A stretch of DNA of 64,000 bases from positions 1 through 64,000 of the forward strand of contig JAGEMR010000090.1 of the NCBI GenBank assembly GCA_021030915.1, read 5' to 3'. Positions 43,176 through 54,393 of this stretch are shown here, piece by piece. The notes under the pieces were generated by a model. It made no database searches. It was not told where the DNA came from and saw only the letters and a list, made by a program, of their open reading frames with translations. The DNA comes from Astrothelium macrocarpum (lineage: Eukaryota > Ascomycota > Dothideomycetes > Trypetheliales > Trypetheliaceae). The position numbers and the translations under genes are program-made. Every line of letters starts with the position of its first letter. Positions within the stretch are counted from its first letter, which is position 1.

Positions 43176-45568
43176 CTAGCCCTTCATATCCACATCCGGA
43201 TTATTTACAGTCCGAGTTTGGTACGTCAGTGCCCCCCAAATCCCTCGCATAGCCTCGGTCCTTTGCTCTTTGTCAAATAAATCATACCACGGGCTTCGCT
43301 GCAGCAATGGCTCGTCCCAGCACTCTTCATCCGGGATAGGATCAGGCCATTCACCATTGGTAATATATGCAATGTACGCAGCATGAACACGCAATTTGAG
43401 AATGGAGATGTGGTGGTTCATTGAGCTCACGAGGAAGACCTGGGCCGGATTTTTGCATCAGTATTACCGTTATCTTTCCCTGTCAGCGCAAGAATAATGA
43501 AATTCGGAAAATACCTGATCCCACACGCCCCCAGGCCCCCGGCCGATCGCCTTAAAATCCACCTTCTGATCCCAATGCCCCGCTCCTGGCCTGACTACCT
43601 TCCACGCCTCCGCGGCGCTGACCTTTGGCTTTCCTTCTCCCGCCTTCCTCCCCATACCAAAATTCTTTCCTGACAGTCCCTCCGCCCTCGCAACCCTCGC
43701 TTCCATCGCCATTGCGACCGTGCGATCTCTTTCCTTCTGCCTCTTCGCCTCCTCCTTCGCCTTCCGCTCCTCATCTCCCGACCCCTTCCCCTCGCTCACC
43801 TTCCCCTTACTCAACTCATCCGTATTTCCCACCGGATTCCCAACCTCTCCTCCCTCGCCGCCTCCCCATCGCGGCTTCTCACCCCACCACTGCCCCTCTC
43901 CAGGCCGCTTCAACCCATTCTTCCCATCGCGCGCCCGCTCCTGCGCCAGGAACAGCAGCACTCCGACTTCATTCAGTGAATCCAGCACTTCCTTCTGTCT
44001 TGCTGCCTCTTCGTCTCCTCGCTCTGCTCCAGCTTTCGTGGACTGCTCTTCTTGGCTTCGCAGCGCAGCCTGCGAGGTTGCGGAGAGCAAGTCGAAGGGA
44101 TCGTATACTGTGCGTCCGAGACCCGTTTCGGCGCGCGCCCACAGCGCGAGGATGGGGCCTTCGAGGTGGCCTGCGCGAGCGCGGACGCGATCGCCTGGGG
44201 TGCGGTAGACGAGGGTGGTGATGCGGAGGGGAAGGAGGAGTTTGCCTGAGTGAGGTGAGGGGGTTGGAGGGTTTGAAGATAGATTGTTGGAGGGAGTGAT
44301 GTTTGCGTGCAGAGTTGGCTTAGAAGTGCTGGAGTCCACCGAATGTAGCTGGTCATGGGTTTCGCTTTCCTCGGGCCGGGTGCGTGAGGGTATGGAGAGG
44401 GTTCTTTGACGGGATGCTCGGTTTTGTACCTTGTTGTTGAGGGCGGCAGATGGATATTGGGATGCAGCAAATTGGAGCTGTGGGAGTCGACGCGGGGAGG
44501 TAATACCGCAGGCATGAGGCCAGGCGCAAGTTTCCGTAAAGGCACGAACTGTGTCCGCCAGGAATGAAAGGGGCATTTGAGAACCTGAGGCGATACGATA
44601 CCCACGATAGCGGAGATTCGGATATGGGTTCATTTCAGTTGATGTCTCGGTGTCATTTGAGCTTGATTGGGACACTTGCTTTGTTGGAGGTGTGATTCGT
44701 GGATCTGAAGACGAAGAAGTTGATGGCAGGCGCGATGGAATCGTGTGAGGTGATTCAGGCGTCGTTGAAGCGTTGCGATCAAGATTCACGGTGTTGAGGC
44801 CTTCAGTACTGGATCCGGAAACATCTTCGCCTTCTTCTGTTTTGGTACGTTTGCGAGGTGGAATTTGGGCAGACACCGACGAGCTAAGGAGAACCGGGAC
44901 ATCATTATCGCCAATCGACTTTTTGGTCATCTGGTCTTCAGGATGAGCTCCAGCTGATTCGGATGCACTTTCGTTTGCAACATAGTATTCGTCTGCAGTA
45001 GTATCCCAGTAATGGGACAAAGAGTCCATGCCTTCCCAAAAACGTCGAAAGTGGGCAAGTCGCGGCGGTGTCTGGCCCTTTGGCGTGCTACGAGAGATGA
45101 CTTTGAACGCAGCATCATTTTCAACAAGAAGTTCTTTCGCACGAGTAAAAAATGTCTCTTGATCTGGAACAGGTCTGCCGTTACTCATGAGTGGTTGATT
45201 TGCCAGCGAGGCGGGAAATGGATTTTCGCCGGCTGAAGGCGGTTCTAGCCATGCCTTTGGTGGAAGAAAAGGGCGTCCACTATAGTCTCCTGGAATCAGA
45301 TCTTCCAAGGGACATGAGCACTGGATGTTTATGTTCAGTGCAGCAAAATGACCTTCATCGGCATCGCTTGGCTTGCGCACCTTCGAGAAAAGCGGGAACA
45401 GATTTGGGGGGTTATGAAGTTTCCATGTTTCGCCATGTGCTTTGCTTAGTCTTTCATGGTCCGGAAACGTAATTGGCGTTGGTCTTGCTGGAGCTTCTCG
45501 TCCTTTACCAGGCTCATGTGCCGTTGAGAATGCAGCTATTGTCCATAAAGATACAGTCTTAGTATAAC
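43176..45568 (-). CDS. Large conserved fungal protein of unknown function, at least 772 aa, 5' end incomplete
   Basis: The model is complement(join(43176..43439, 43515..45568)) plus an unresolved first exon. The 75-bp intron (GTATTT, TAACG branch, GCCCAG acceptor) joins 'GGVWDQ' to 'VFLVSSMNHHISILKLRVHA'. The long exon is open upstream to an acceptor ATGCAG at 45569-45571 and begins 'YTKTVSLWTIAAFSTAHEPG'; no in-frame ATG is present there, and the needed exon 1 must end with one spare base. A candidate is a short exon near 45760 (MQTRWST), but this is a guess. Visible motifs are 'CSCPLEDLIPGDYSGRPFLP', a Ser-rich disordered middle, and Lys/Glu-rich helices near the end. No known domain was recognised. 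The coding strand switches from C-rich to G-rich near 44050. Confidence 0.75.
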
Positions 45569-46337
45569 CTGCATAAATATGGTAGGGACAGAAAAGAGAA
45601 TTTGGTGATGTAGATTATCGTAAATTTCGTTGAAAGGCTGAGAGTAACAGAAAAGGCATCGTTCAGCTGTGAGACCACTCCACGATAGAGGCTGTAGTAA
45701 AGAGTCGGATGATTTTCTTACTGAGTATCTTAACTTGATGACAATTTTGTAGCTAGAAGACGGTACTGGTGCTCCATCGTGTTTGCATGACTTTGAGGAT
45801 CAAGGATAGAAGAAAAGTTATATCACGCGAGCATCCAAAATAGCGTACGTACCTCCCACAAAACTAAACATCTCGTCTACTATAGTAACAAGGCCTTGGC
45901 AAGGGCAATATATCGAATTCAATAGAAGGCGCCTATTCCTCACATGATAGCAGTAGTAGGGTCCAGACGCACGCCTTGGCTAAGGCCAAGATAAGTAAAA
46001 GGGGGCGTCTGGAAGAGATTGGGGGAAGGCTGACGCATTGAACTAGATGAGGATGAGCCCATCACAATGTCACCCTGACGTGCCGCTCTGGTAGGCACCA
46101 GGAACCTGATTCACTGCTTGATCCGACCAAAAGATTGGTGGCGTCGGGGAGCACGGCTGTTTGCATTGCATAACCCTAGCGGAGCAAACCAATTTTGGAT
46201 GGCCGTTGACATCGTGATCGTATCCATTTCACCAAATCGTCCCATAGCCAGCCGGACTGCCAGCTTATCAGCCAGCAGAGATTAATTCCTTTCTTTTCGG
46301 CTTTCCTGCACTCTGTCCATTCAAGTAAACCCTAATC
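45569..46337. promoter_or_regulatory. Divergent upstream region holding the missing first exon
   Basis: The 769 bp between the long minus-strand exon and the plus-strand oxidoreductase start must contain exon 1 and the promoter of the former and the promoter of the latter. CCAAT-type words (GATTGG at about 46135) occur on the oxidoreductase side. No other coding frame was found. Confidence 0.5.
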
Positions 46338-47380
46338 ATGGTACTCAAGTTTGGAGTCATTGGCACGAGTACGCTCATGGTTGACCTCTGGCTTAACGTC
46401 ATTTTCCTGACGGTGCTTTAGGCTGGATTACCGATGAATGGATAGTTGGTGCTCATGCGACGAATTCTTGGCAGCTGATATCCGTCTATTCGAGGCAGAA
46501 AGAAACTGCGGAGAAATACGTAGCCAAATACAACATATCTTCGGTGCACACCTCAATCGAGTCCCTTGTCAATGACCCAATCCAAGTCGTCTACGTCGCA
46601 TCCCCCAACTCATTACACTATGAACAGACCAAGATTATCCTCCAGCATAAGAAGCATGTCATCCTTGAGAAGCCGGCGACTGCCACAGTAGCTGAGTTTG
46701 AAGACTTGTGCAATTTAGCTCGAGACAATGGAGTTTATCTCATCGAAGCGTACAGGCACATCCAAGAAGCAAATTTTAAAAAATTGAAGCAGAACATCAC
46801 ACGGTTGGGTCCCATATATGGTGTCAATCTTGTCTACGCGTCATTCTCATCTCGCTATACAAATGTTCTAAATGGGGAAACTCCAAACGTATTTAGTCTC
46901 GAGTTCGCCGGTGGTTCTCTCGTGGACATTGGTGTTTATCCCATCACCTTCGCTGTTTCCCTTTTTGGCCGTCCCAAGTCCTCGACCTACCAAGCCTTTA
47001 TATGTCGAACAGGTGTCGATGGGGGTGGATTCATACTTTTGCAGTATGAAACCTTTTCTGTGTCCATCAACCAGAGCAAATGCTACAACTCGGCTTCTCC
47101 GTCTGAGATATACGGGGAGAATGGAACAGTGACAATAAGTGCAACAATGAATATCGATAGTCTGAAGTGGTTCAATCCGCGGACGAAAGAGACGAAGGAC
47201 TGGGCAGGACCCAAGGAGGAATTGAAACTGAAGGAGGAAGCTGCGGAATTCGCAAGAATTATAGAAAATGATGACAAGAGAGCGGCAAAGGACTTGGAAG
47301 ATCTGAGTCGGACGGTGCTGCAAATCACAACGGAACTGAGAAGGCAAAATAATATAATCTATCCTGCTGATAGAGTATGA
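46338..47380 (+). CDS. Gfo/Idh/MocA family NAD(P)-dependent oxidoreductase, 329 aa
   Basis: The model is join(46338..46368, 46422..47380). A 53-bp intron (GTACGC...TTTAG) after only 10 codons splits the Ser codon of 'FGVIGTSWITDEWIVGA', the glycine-rich nucleotide-binding turn. Further signatures are 'VVYVASPNSLHYEQTKIILQ', the catalytic 'HVILEKPATATVAEFE' (Lys of the EKP motif), 'GVYLIEAYRHIQEANFKKLK' and 'GGSLVDIGVYPITFAVSLFG'. The family oxidises or reduces sugars and related polyols; trans-dihydrodiol and xylose dehydrogenases are among the nearest types. No substrate can be set from sequence. It is probably cytosolic: there is no signal peptide and no targeting signal at the end. Neighbours give no pathway. 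Confidence 0.93.
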
Positions 47381-47974
47381 TTTTTTGCGAACAGAGGGTT
47401 TTGCTCTGCCTCGTCATCCAAATTTTCGGGTGCGTGTGTGTGATAGCATTGCTTCTTGTGTGAGGATCGTCAGGCAAAATAGTCACTCACGAGATGCGTG
47501 AGGAACACATTTCTGCGTTCAAAGCGAGACCGATTACACTATCACACGTTCACAAAAAGATCTTGTCTGCGGCTGCATTTCTGCATTCTCCTCGCCCGTT
47601 TGGAAACAACGATTTCGCAGGTTTGCACCTTGGGGTAATCTCGATCAAGCTGCCAGGCTTTGGCCAAATCATTTTTAAAAGGCTAAAAAAAGCCAGAAAG
47701 CTTAGATACCCAGGCAAGCTGGTTTAAAGTCCAAATCGATTACCTTGGCCATAGATCAGTTGTGCCTCCAAAGCACCCCCTCCATTTGTAAGTCGAGACT
47801 CATAATAGAACACCCAAATCCAAAGAGCACTCATCTTTAAATTTCCATTCAAACATCGAGGTCACCCTCAGACCATCGCACTGACTCATCCCCAACAGCA
47901 TCCACACAAATCAAGGACTCGGTGCATTCCATTCCTGGCAGTAACAATCCGTCAGGGCCACCAAAAATATCGTC
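47381..47974. other. Intergenic, 590 bp
   Basis: A 77-codon plus-strand frame with ATG at 47494 is present but has no recognisable features. Otherwise it holds the 3' region of the oxidoreductase gene. Confidence 0.5.
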
Positions 47975-48382
47975 ATGGCGGCCCCCAGGCATACCACACC
48001 GGCCTCCGTTAACCTCCCTCCCCCACCCCGCCGCAGCCCCTCCACAATCCTCATGCGCTTCGCGCACATCCTCCCACCGCCCAGCCCGTCCGCGACCGCA
48101 TTCGCACACCTCCTCGGGCTACCCCCAGCAATGCGGCGTCAGCAGGAGAAAGCGACGCCGTACATGGTGCTGTTTGCGGGGCGCCAGCTCTCAATGTGCG
48201 TGAGAGGCTGGGTGGTGGCGGCGGCGAGGAGGGAGGCGTGGGTAGGGATGGGGAATGTGACGGGGAATGTGACGATGGACGAGTTGATTGACGTGTTGGA
48301 GGCGGTGGAGGCGGAAGTGAGAGTCTTGGAATGGGAATTGAGGGAGGGCGATGAGTGGGAGACTGGGGAGGAGGATGCGTAG
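47975..48382 (+). CDS. Possible small protein, 135 aa
   Basis: The frame starts at ATG 47975 (CGTCATGG) and has no introns. The N-terminal half is Pro-rich; from about residue 50 it reads 'QQEKATPYMVLFAGRQLSMC', followed by 'NVTMDELIDVLEAVEAEVRV' and an acidic end, which looks like a folded helical segment. The codons switch from C-ending to G-ending near 48140, the same pattern as in certain genes here, which favours a real gene. Overlapping frames are open in the other phases because the region is GC-rich, so I am not sure. Confidence 0.4.
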   Translation: MAAPRHTTPASVNLPPPPRRSPSTILMRFAHILPPPSPSATAFAHLLGLPPAMRRQQEKATPYMVLFAGRQLSMCVRGWVVAAARREAWVGMGNVTGNVTMDELIDVLEAVEAEVRVLEWELREGDEWETGEEDA

Positions 48383-49473
48383 ATTGGGGGCCAGGGGATT
48401 GGGGTTTAATTTGGGGTGTGATTGGGGTGGGAATGAGTCGAAGGCATTTTTTTGTTGTCATATATTTGAATGTGATTTTTAAGAGTACTGTTGAAGTCAA
48501 CGCCCACGCTTCTGTGTCATGAGCTACAAGGGTCAGAGCATCTGATCTATGGGCTCATTATGTGAAGAGGTTAATCCACAGTAGCTAAGAAGATCTTGAT
48601 GCTATGGTTCAGGGTTCCAAGGAGATTCCTCCATAAATTACGAAGTAGCGAATGACAAAGGACAAAGGACATTCGATATGGCTCTACTAGAATTCAGGGG
48701 TAACGTTTATATCGGTAAGCATTAGTCAATCTGGATCAAATATTTTCCGAAAGACCACGCAGTGAGCGTCGCGTTTCTATCGTGCACTCCCCTGCCGCGT
48801 CATCAATAATCTTACAATGCTTGGATCTCCTGTCCTTTACTTGATTTCCAAAACTAGTCCACCAGACGCAATGCAGATAGGGTCATGGAATTCAGTTGAG
48901 CCTCATCTGCAAAAGCCGCCTTTTCAGTTTGATACCTTGCAAAAGACACGATAACGGCGTCGCCGGAAGTGATGTCATACATCGTGAGACAAAGCTTAAG
49001 CACGTTAGGCAAAATGTTGTCCGGTCAAGCAACGGTTTTCATCTGATGCCATCTGACGTGCTCGGTCCTCTTAGTAAGGCTTAGTCGTTAAGTAGGTGGG
49101 TCTCGCGTTGCGGCTGCCCTAGTTGCAGTGGGAACTGTGGTCCATCTGTCCTTTGATCTGGCGACTTGAAAAATGTTGGTGAGTTTCATGCGACAAAGAT
49201 TTCCTGATTGCGCCATTTCATGCCATTATTGGACAACAGTGCGTGCTCGTATTAGACCTGATTCGAGTAATCTGGTCCATTCCCTGCTCATGTACAAAAC
49301 AAAGATCATGTCCACTCAGCAGGCTAGCTCGCCGTGTGTCCGGCTGCACAGTAATAATCATGGAAACCACGTACGGCTGGCCCGTACAAATTCCCACGCT
49401 CCTTTGCTTTCCGACCGAGAATTCCGCACATTTTACAGACTCCCCAAGTTTCCAGATTGTTGACAAGGAGGAT
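48383..49473. other. Intergenic, 1.1 kb
   Basis: Only small frames occur. The end should hold the promoter and leader of the gene that starts at 49474, although an in-frame ATG near 49360 could extend that gene. No RNA gene or repeat was seen. Confidence 0.5.
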
Positions 49474-50230
49474 ATGGCGTCCTCGACAATGGTCAGCACC
49501 AAAATCGCTTCACCCTTTGCAGGTCTGGACGTAAACATCTCAAGTCCAAAGGATAGCCGCCCTGAACCTGCCGAGACTCATGCTCAGCGCGGACCGTCGG
49601 ATTTGAAGTCTTCTCAAGTCGACGATAATCATATTGTGTCCTCGCCGTACACAGATTCGGCAAACCTGCTTGATCTTCGTGGACTGTCAACATCCAATCG
49701 TCTCCTTGCCCTAGCTTTTACATTCCTTGAACCTGTACGACCTGATTACGCAACCGCACCGTACCTCGAAAGTTTTAATTGGCCGATTGTTTTCCACATG
49801 CTTCGTCATCTTTGCAGAGCTGCAGATTTCGAATGGAAAGAACAGGAGTTTTATGTTGTAATTTTTCGTTCAATACTCAAGCCAGACATCAATCGGAAGA
49901 GACTAGGCGAATTAGATCAGGCATCCCATGCTGAAGCTTGTGAGAGTGGTGGATTGCTAAAGTATTGGTTCGGAAAGACAGATGAACATCATAGAAACTT
50001 GGCTACATGTATGTTCAGTATTAGAAAAGACCAGTGCTTTCTCCAATGCCAAATTTGTACTAACGTTGAATCTAGGTATATGGCGAAATAAGGATGATGC
50101 CAGAGCTGGAGGGCGCGGGCCGTGGCATGCCCAGGCAAGGATGGCTGCGAAAGAAATGTACGAGAAAATCGACTTTAGTGTCCACAAGTTGATCATCGAG
50201 GAAGGGGCGAATAGTTGGAGACTGGAGTGA
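49474..50230 (+). CDS. UPF0643-like conserved protein, 229 aa
   Basis: The model is join(49474..50008, 50076..50230). The 67-bp intron (GTATGT, ACTAACG branch, CTAG acceptor) splits a Cys codon and gives 'NLATCIWRNKDDARAGGRGP'. The conserved part runs from 'SPYTDSANLLDLRGLSTSNR' through 'YLESFNWPIVFHMLRHLCRA', 'KYWFGKTDEHHRNLATCIWR' and 'WHAQARMAAKEMYEKIDFSV'. This resembles the fungal UPF0643 family of unknown function (fission yeast SPBPB2B2.08 type); I am moderately sure of the family name. The start at 49474 was chosen because upstream residues are not protein-like, although an in-frame ATG about 110 bp upstream exists. No domain with known activity, signal peptide or membrane span is seen. 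Confidence 0.8.
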
Positions 50231-52733
50231 TAATAATTGAAAACGAGATCGAAGGAGCTACATCATCCTGCATGACAATATCCGCGACAACCGCTGGAGC
50301 CATTTCCGAAGAACGGCAGCCAGAATCCAGAATGGGGATTCTTCACAATACCTCATCATTATGCCCATGGTCATTTGGGTACCGCGAGAGGAATTATAAG
50401 CAGATCCCTATAGTCTACAATTATACCCTAGATACCGAATCAAGCCCTGATGAGTGCTAAACTGAGCGCATTTTTGTCGATCACATTCAAATTGGGGCCA
50501 CGAAAATGTCCTGTCCGGTCTAGATCACAATAGGCTCTTCTCGAAGACTCGTAAACGACACGCCTCAATCAATAGTATATGCTTCTTTGACCCAAAAGAA
50601 ACAAACAATGCGTACGTTTTGCATAGCAGAAGCAATAATCAAGTCAATTAACATTGACGGCAACAACCTCTTACCAAACATCTGGTATTTTATTTCTCTC
50701 GGATTCCACTGGGCTTCCATTATCATAGTCCTACTAACCGTATTCTAAACATAGTTGTAGACTATGACAAAACAGCAAGTGGTTTCCCTCTGCTCTCTAT
50801 CCTCACCGCTTGTAGCGCCGTAGATATCGCCCCTGGTTTAAAAGGCCAGCTCATGACGTGTCAATGCTGCACAAATCCCAGTCCCGCATTTTATCATGAA
50901 ATGTGATTTACGAGGAACAAGGCCGAGATGCTTTGTAACAAGCGGCTAAGGTTGAGCAAAGGAGACTGTTGGGAGTTCACGCGCATGGATGACAAGCATC
51001 ATGAAGATCCTTTCGATGATCAGATTCCAGGAAACTCTAGCAAATACTCGTGTGTATTGAAATCGAAGAACAAGGTGAGGCGATAGGGGTCCGGAATTGT
51101 GACTGAATGCGCCGGTAGTGGAACCTTACTTTCTTCCTGGTATTAAACTAGTTCTTTCAAGACATCTACGAATGACAAGTAGTTGCTGAGTGCACCAGGG
51201 TTTTGCTTACCAGTTTCTTGGTCAGGTACAATCGATTCCTTTTGTTGTGCCTGCAGAATCAACATCTAACTGATAGGATCGCCAAGATCACGCCACGAGG
51301 CTGACAGGAGCACCCCGTCCATGATACAGCTGGAACTCGACGTCCGATAACATAAGCAGACGGTTGTCCGTCCTTGCCCGTTTTCGTTCATCGGGCAAAT
51401 TTAGTGAAATAGATGTTCATGTTCATTCCTATCCAAGGTACTGGAGAAGAATCGTTGCAGCCCAAGAACGAAATGCAATTGTTTGACGCGCCTAAAAAGA
51501 TGAGGCGGTAAAGGTTTCGGAGAACTACTTTCAAAAGCCGAAGCATGTGGCCGTTATATAAACTTGGCTGTCTGGTTCCTTGGCACGAAACTTGAGCGGG
51601 CGGAATTTCCAGGCAAACCGGAACGAAATCCGACTACTAGACGCGCTGGACAAGATCTCGGGGAGCCGGGTGGCACGTCCTAGAGCATTTTTCTTGCCTC
51701 TTCAGCCCCCGCTAAAGCAGATCCAAATGTCCTCACGTCGGGATAGGATATGAAGCACCCCTCTCGGAAGAGGTCTCCGGTAATCCGACAGGCATCGCGC
51801 CAACGCGACTGCTGTTAGCGTACGAAGTGCGCATGAAGTACATGCAAATCATGCAGTACGCGCAAAATACGCGCAAGAGTACGCAGATTCGGTCGAGTGA
51901 AGTGAAAAGAAACCTATCAACAATGGACTATTGCGGGGTGCCTTGATAGGCGCTATACGATCCGCAGGGCAGTATACCGAAAGGGCAATCCGAGACGAGT
52001 GATTCGCACTGTGGTGGTGCTCCCGTCCGGATCCTGGTATTCCTGGGGACTATCCCAAGTCCTTAGTCCTGCCCAATTAAGATATATCTCCACGAGACTT
52101 GATGAATCTCCACGCATTTTTTTCCTCTAAAAAGCCTCGAAATCATCTGATTCGGCGCCATTGGAACGCCGGCGCATGTCTAGAAGAAAATCCGCTAACA
52201 AGCGCTTGGTTTCGTCTGTTTCGCCTTGGTTTTGGTCCTAGATCATGCAGTGTTCCAAACCTTAGGCACAGCAAATGCTGCCCGTCCGGGATCGAGATCC
52301 TAAAGTCGGGTTATTCCGAAAAGATGACAGGCCGCCGACCTGAGAACACGGTTCTCACCATCTGGATCAATACACTACTTGCCCATAGCGTAACTCAGTC
52401 GCCATCTCCTAGCTACCTTCGCGATAGTTTCCCAGACCCTTACACTGTTCACTGGCTTCCCAAGTGGTTTGCGTCTGACGGGCCGCGTCTGCGGGGATGT
52501 GACATACTGATTACCTGGAACTACTCTGAGCCGTTCTTGATCGGATAGCGCTATGGTCTAGCTGTGGCAACGCTCTTGAGGAGTGGGAACAATAGAAGCA
52601 AGGGATGTGAAACGGTGGTAAGCTTATAAGGAGTCTCGGTACGAGCGCGTCTATTATTATGTCTATTGAAGCGTGAAGTCATTTTTATACCTCTCATACA
52701 GAATGCGTTCGACTGTCAGCTTCTCTACGAGCC
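50231..52733. other. Gene-free stretch, 2.5 kb
   Basis: This is the largest gap with normal base composition. Small frames occur, the longest a 149-codon plus-strand frame at 52099-52548, but none has a domain or a splice-consistent partner. A patch near 51820-51890 is built from TACGCGCAA/GTACGCAG-type words. It may hold a non-coding RNA or an ancient repeat relic; nothing can be assigned. Confidence 0.5.
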
Positions 52734-53507
52734 ATGAACCAACACAAAACATCTTCCCTTACTGGTCCGTCGCGATTTCAACTCAGCGCAACCCTACAAT
52801 CGGCCAGTAACCTACTAAGAAGCAACAATATGAGTAATCATACTCCTCGGTCGCTGCTGGACTTGCCAATTGAGATTCGCGAACACATTTATCAATATCT
52901 CTTGTGTTATGATGACGTTCCTCTATCAATCGAGTCATCCAACGAGCAGCTTCAGCAGCCACCACTTACACAGACATGCCGCCTTATTCGTGCAGAGACA
53001 TTGGGCATCTTCTATGGCAAAAATGTGTTTCACACAACAATTTACAAACGCCATATCCACGGCGGTCCTCCCTTTAAGATGCATGGCTTCAACGCAATAT
53101 GGAGCGGTGATGATCTCATGCTTTGGCTGTCAATGATTGGGGAAGACAATGTCGCGAGACTGAAGACCATCGTTTTCTGGGGTCATAATTTTGGGGCGAA
53201 AGCGTCTTTCACTACTGAAGACAGGTTCAAATTGTGTCGCATCGAAGAAGCCAACAACAGTTTTCAGGGAGAGAATACCATTGCAAATTGCCGGGACGCT
53301 ATAGAGAAGGAGATTATGAACGTCGACATGCGCTTCATCCCACGAAGTGAATATATTTGCTGGATTAGGGACAAGCTATTTGATCTGGCCGGTCATGAGT
53401 CAAACCAAGGATCTCCTTCCCCTGGGCCAGTATCAGAGCCATCGAAACAACAGATGGACATGCCCAAAGATTCAAAATTACGTCTCGAGTTGTTGTTTTT
53501 CAAGTGA
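52734..53507 (+). CDS. F-box/DUF7730-like protein, 257 aa
   Basis: A single exon starts at ATG 52734 (GAGCCATGA). After about 40 residues comes 'LLDLPIEIREHIYQYLLCYD', then 'PPLTQTCRLIRAETLGIFYG' and 'NVFHTTIYKRH', the same sequence of elements (F-box-like LPxEIR helix, TCRxxxxE helix, Y/F-rich strand) as in the protein at 17032-18018. The rest has no clear domain. The family is large and of unknown function in filamentous fungi. A second ATG 96 bp downstream (MSNHTPRS) could be the true start. Confidence 0.8.
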   Translation: MNQHKTSSLTGPSRFQLSATLQSASNLLRSNNMSNHTPRSLLDLPIEIREHIYQYLLCYDDVPLSIESSNEQLQQPPLTQTCRLIRAETLGIFYGKNVFHTTIYKRHIHGGPPFKMHGFNAIWSGDDLMLWLSMIGEDNVARLKTIVFWGHNFGAKASFTTEDRFKLCRIEEANNSFQGENTIANCRDAIEKEIMNVDMRFIPRSEYICWIRDKLFDLAGHESNQGSPSPGPVSEPSKQQMDMPKDSKLRLELLFFK

Positions 53508-54393
53508 AGAATTCTGGACCCAAAACTCAGCAACTCAATCGTCGGACGAAATTGACCTACACTTATACCATCAATACGCTCATAGCTGCCCGAACTTGAG
53601 CAGAAACAAGCATACAACTCACCGGAAAAGTTGACAGGAACCAGCGGGAAAGATTGCCTCGGTCGGAGTTAGCGCGGCATCGAAAATTCATCCGATAAGA
53701 GACTGTTATAATGAGAAATGTTGCATGCCCTTTTCGGGCAGTCAAGGAGTTGGGAAGTTAGCAATGATCCAGACAAATGGATACGAACATGCGCGTTGAA
53801 GATGGTTTTTTGGGTTTCGTTGTACCATTTCCAGGAGGGATTCCCAACACATGTGACGCTAGTTTTTTCTCGGAGCACGTTTTCTTATTGCGAAATACAT
53901 TACTAGTACACCATCCCTGCGGTCAACTCCGCAAAGCAGGTTTAGAATTCTCAAACACTCATCGTACGTACGTGAAATTCTAACGATTGATTATTTTCAC
54001 ATTTTCACATCTTCAACAGCACACAAATGCAAAATTCCAGCCACATTGCCGTTTTCGTACACACTTTTTTTTTTTCCCAAGAAATTTTCCTCTTTTGAAT
54101 AAGGCCTACCAAAGCGCGGGCCATCACATTCAGGCACGGCACGGCAAAAGCGTCCATCACTAAGCCTACGCGTTGCAGAAAACCTGTCAGGCGCCTTTTC
54201 CAATATTGGCGTCCGGCACATTTCAGCCTTAGCCGCCGGGTTCAGCTATGTCCATCGGGTTTCGGAATTTGTTAACCTCGTAGAGATCTCTCCCATAAGG
54301 CTGACACTCATCTCCACCAACGATGCCGTGCTGGGTCTAGAACATGACAATCTGATCAATACATCAACAACACAGGAAACCCTCTTCCCGCAC
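53508..54393. other. Intergenic, 890 bp
   Basis: It contains the 3' region of the F-box-like gene and the promoter of the SET gene. Small frames of 60-95 codons show no features. A run of ten T lies at 54066-54075. Confidence 0.5.

Noticed and set aside
43625..44221. 198-codon Ser/Pro-rich plus-strand frame
   Set aside because: Shadow of the large minus-strand orphan gene in its C/G-skewed part; no start context and no domain.
47494..47727. 77-codon plus-strand frame
   Set aside because: Short, no recognisable feature, and no other support.
52099..52548. 149-codon plus-strand frame in the 2.5-kb gap
   Set aside because: No domain, Trp/Arg/Ser-rich composition typical of random sequence, no splice partner.
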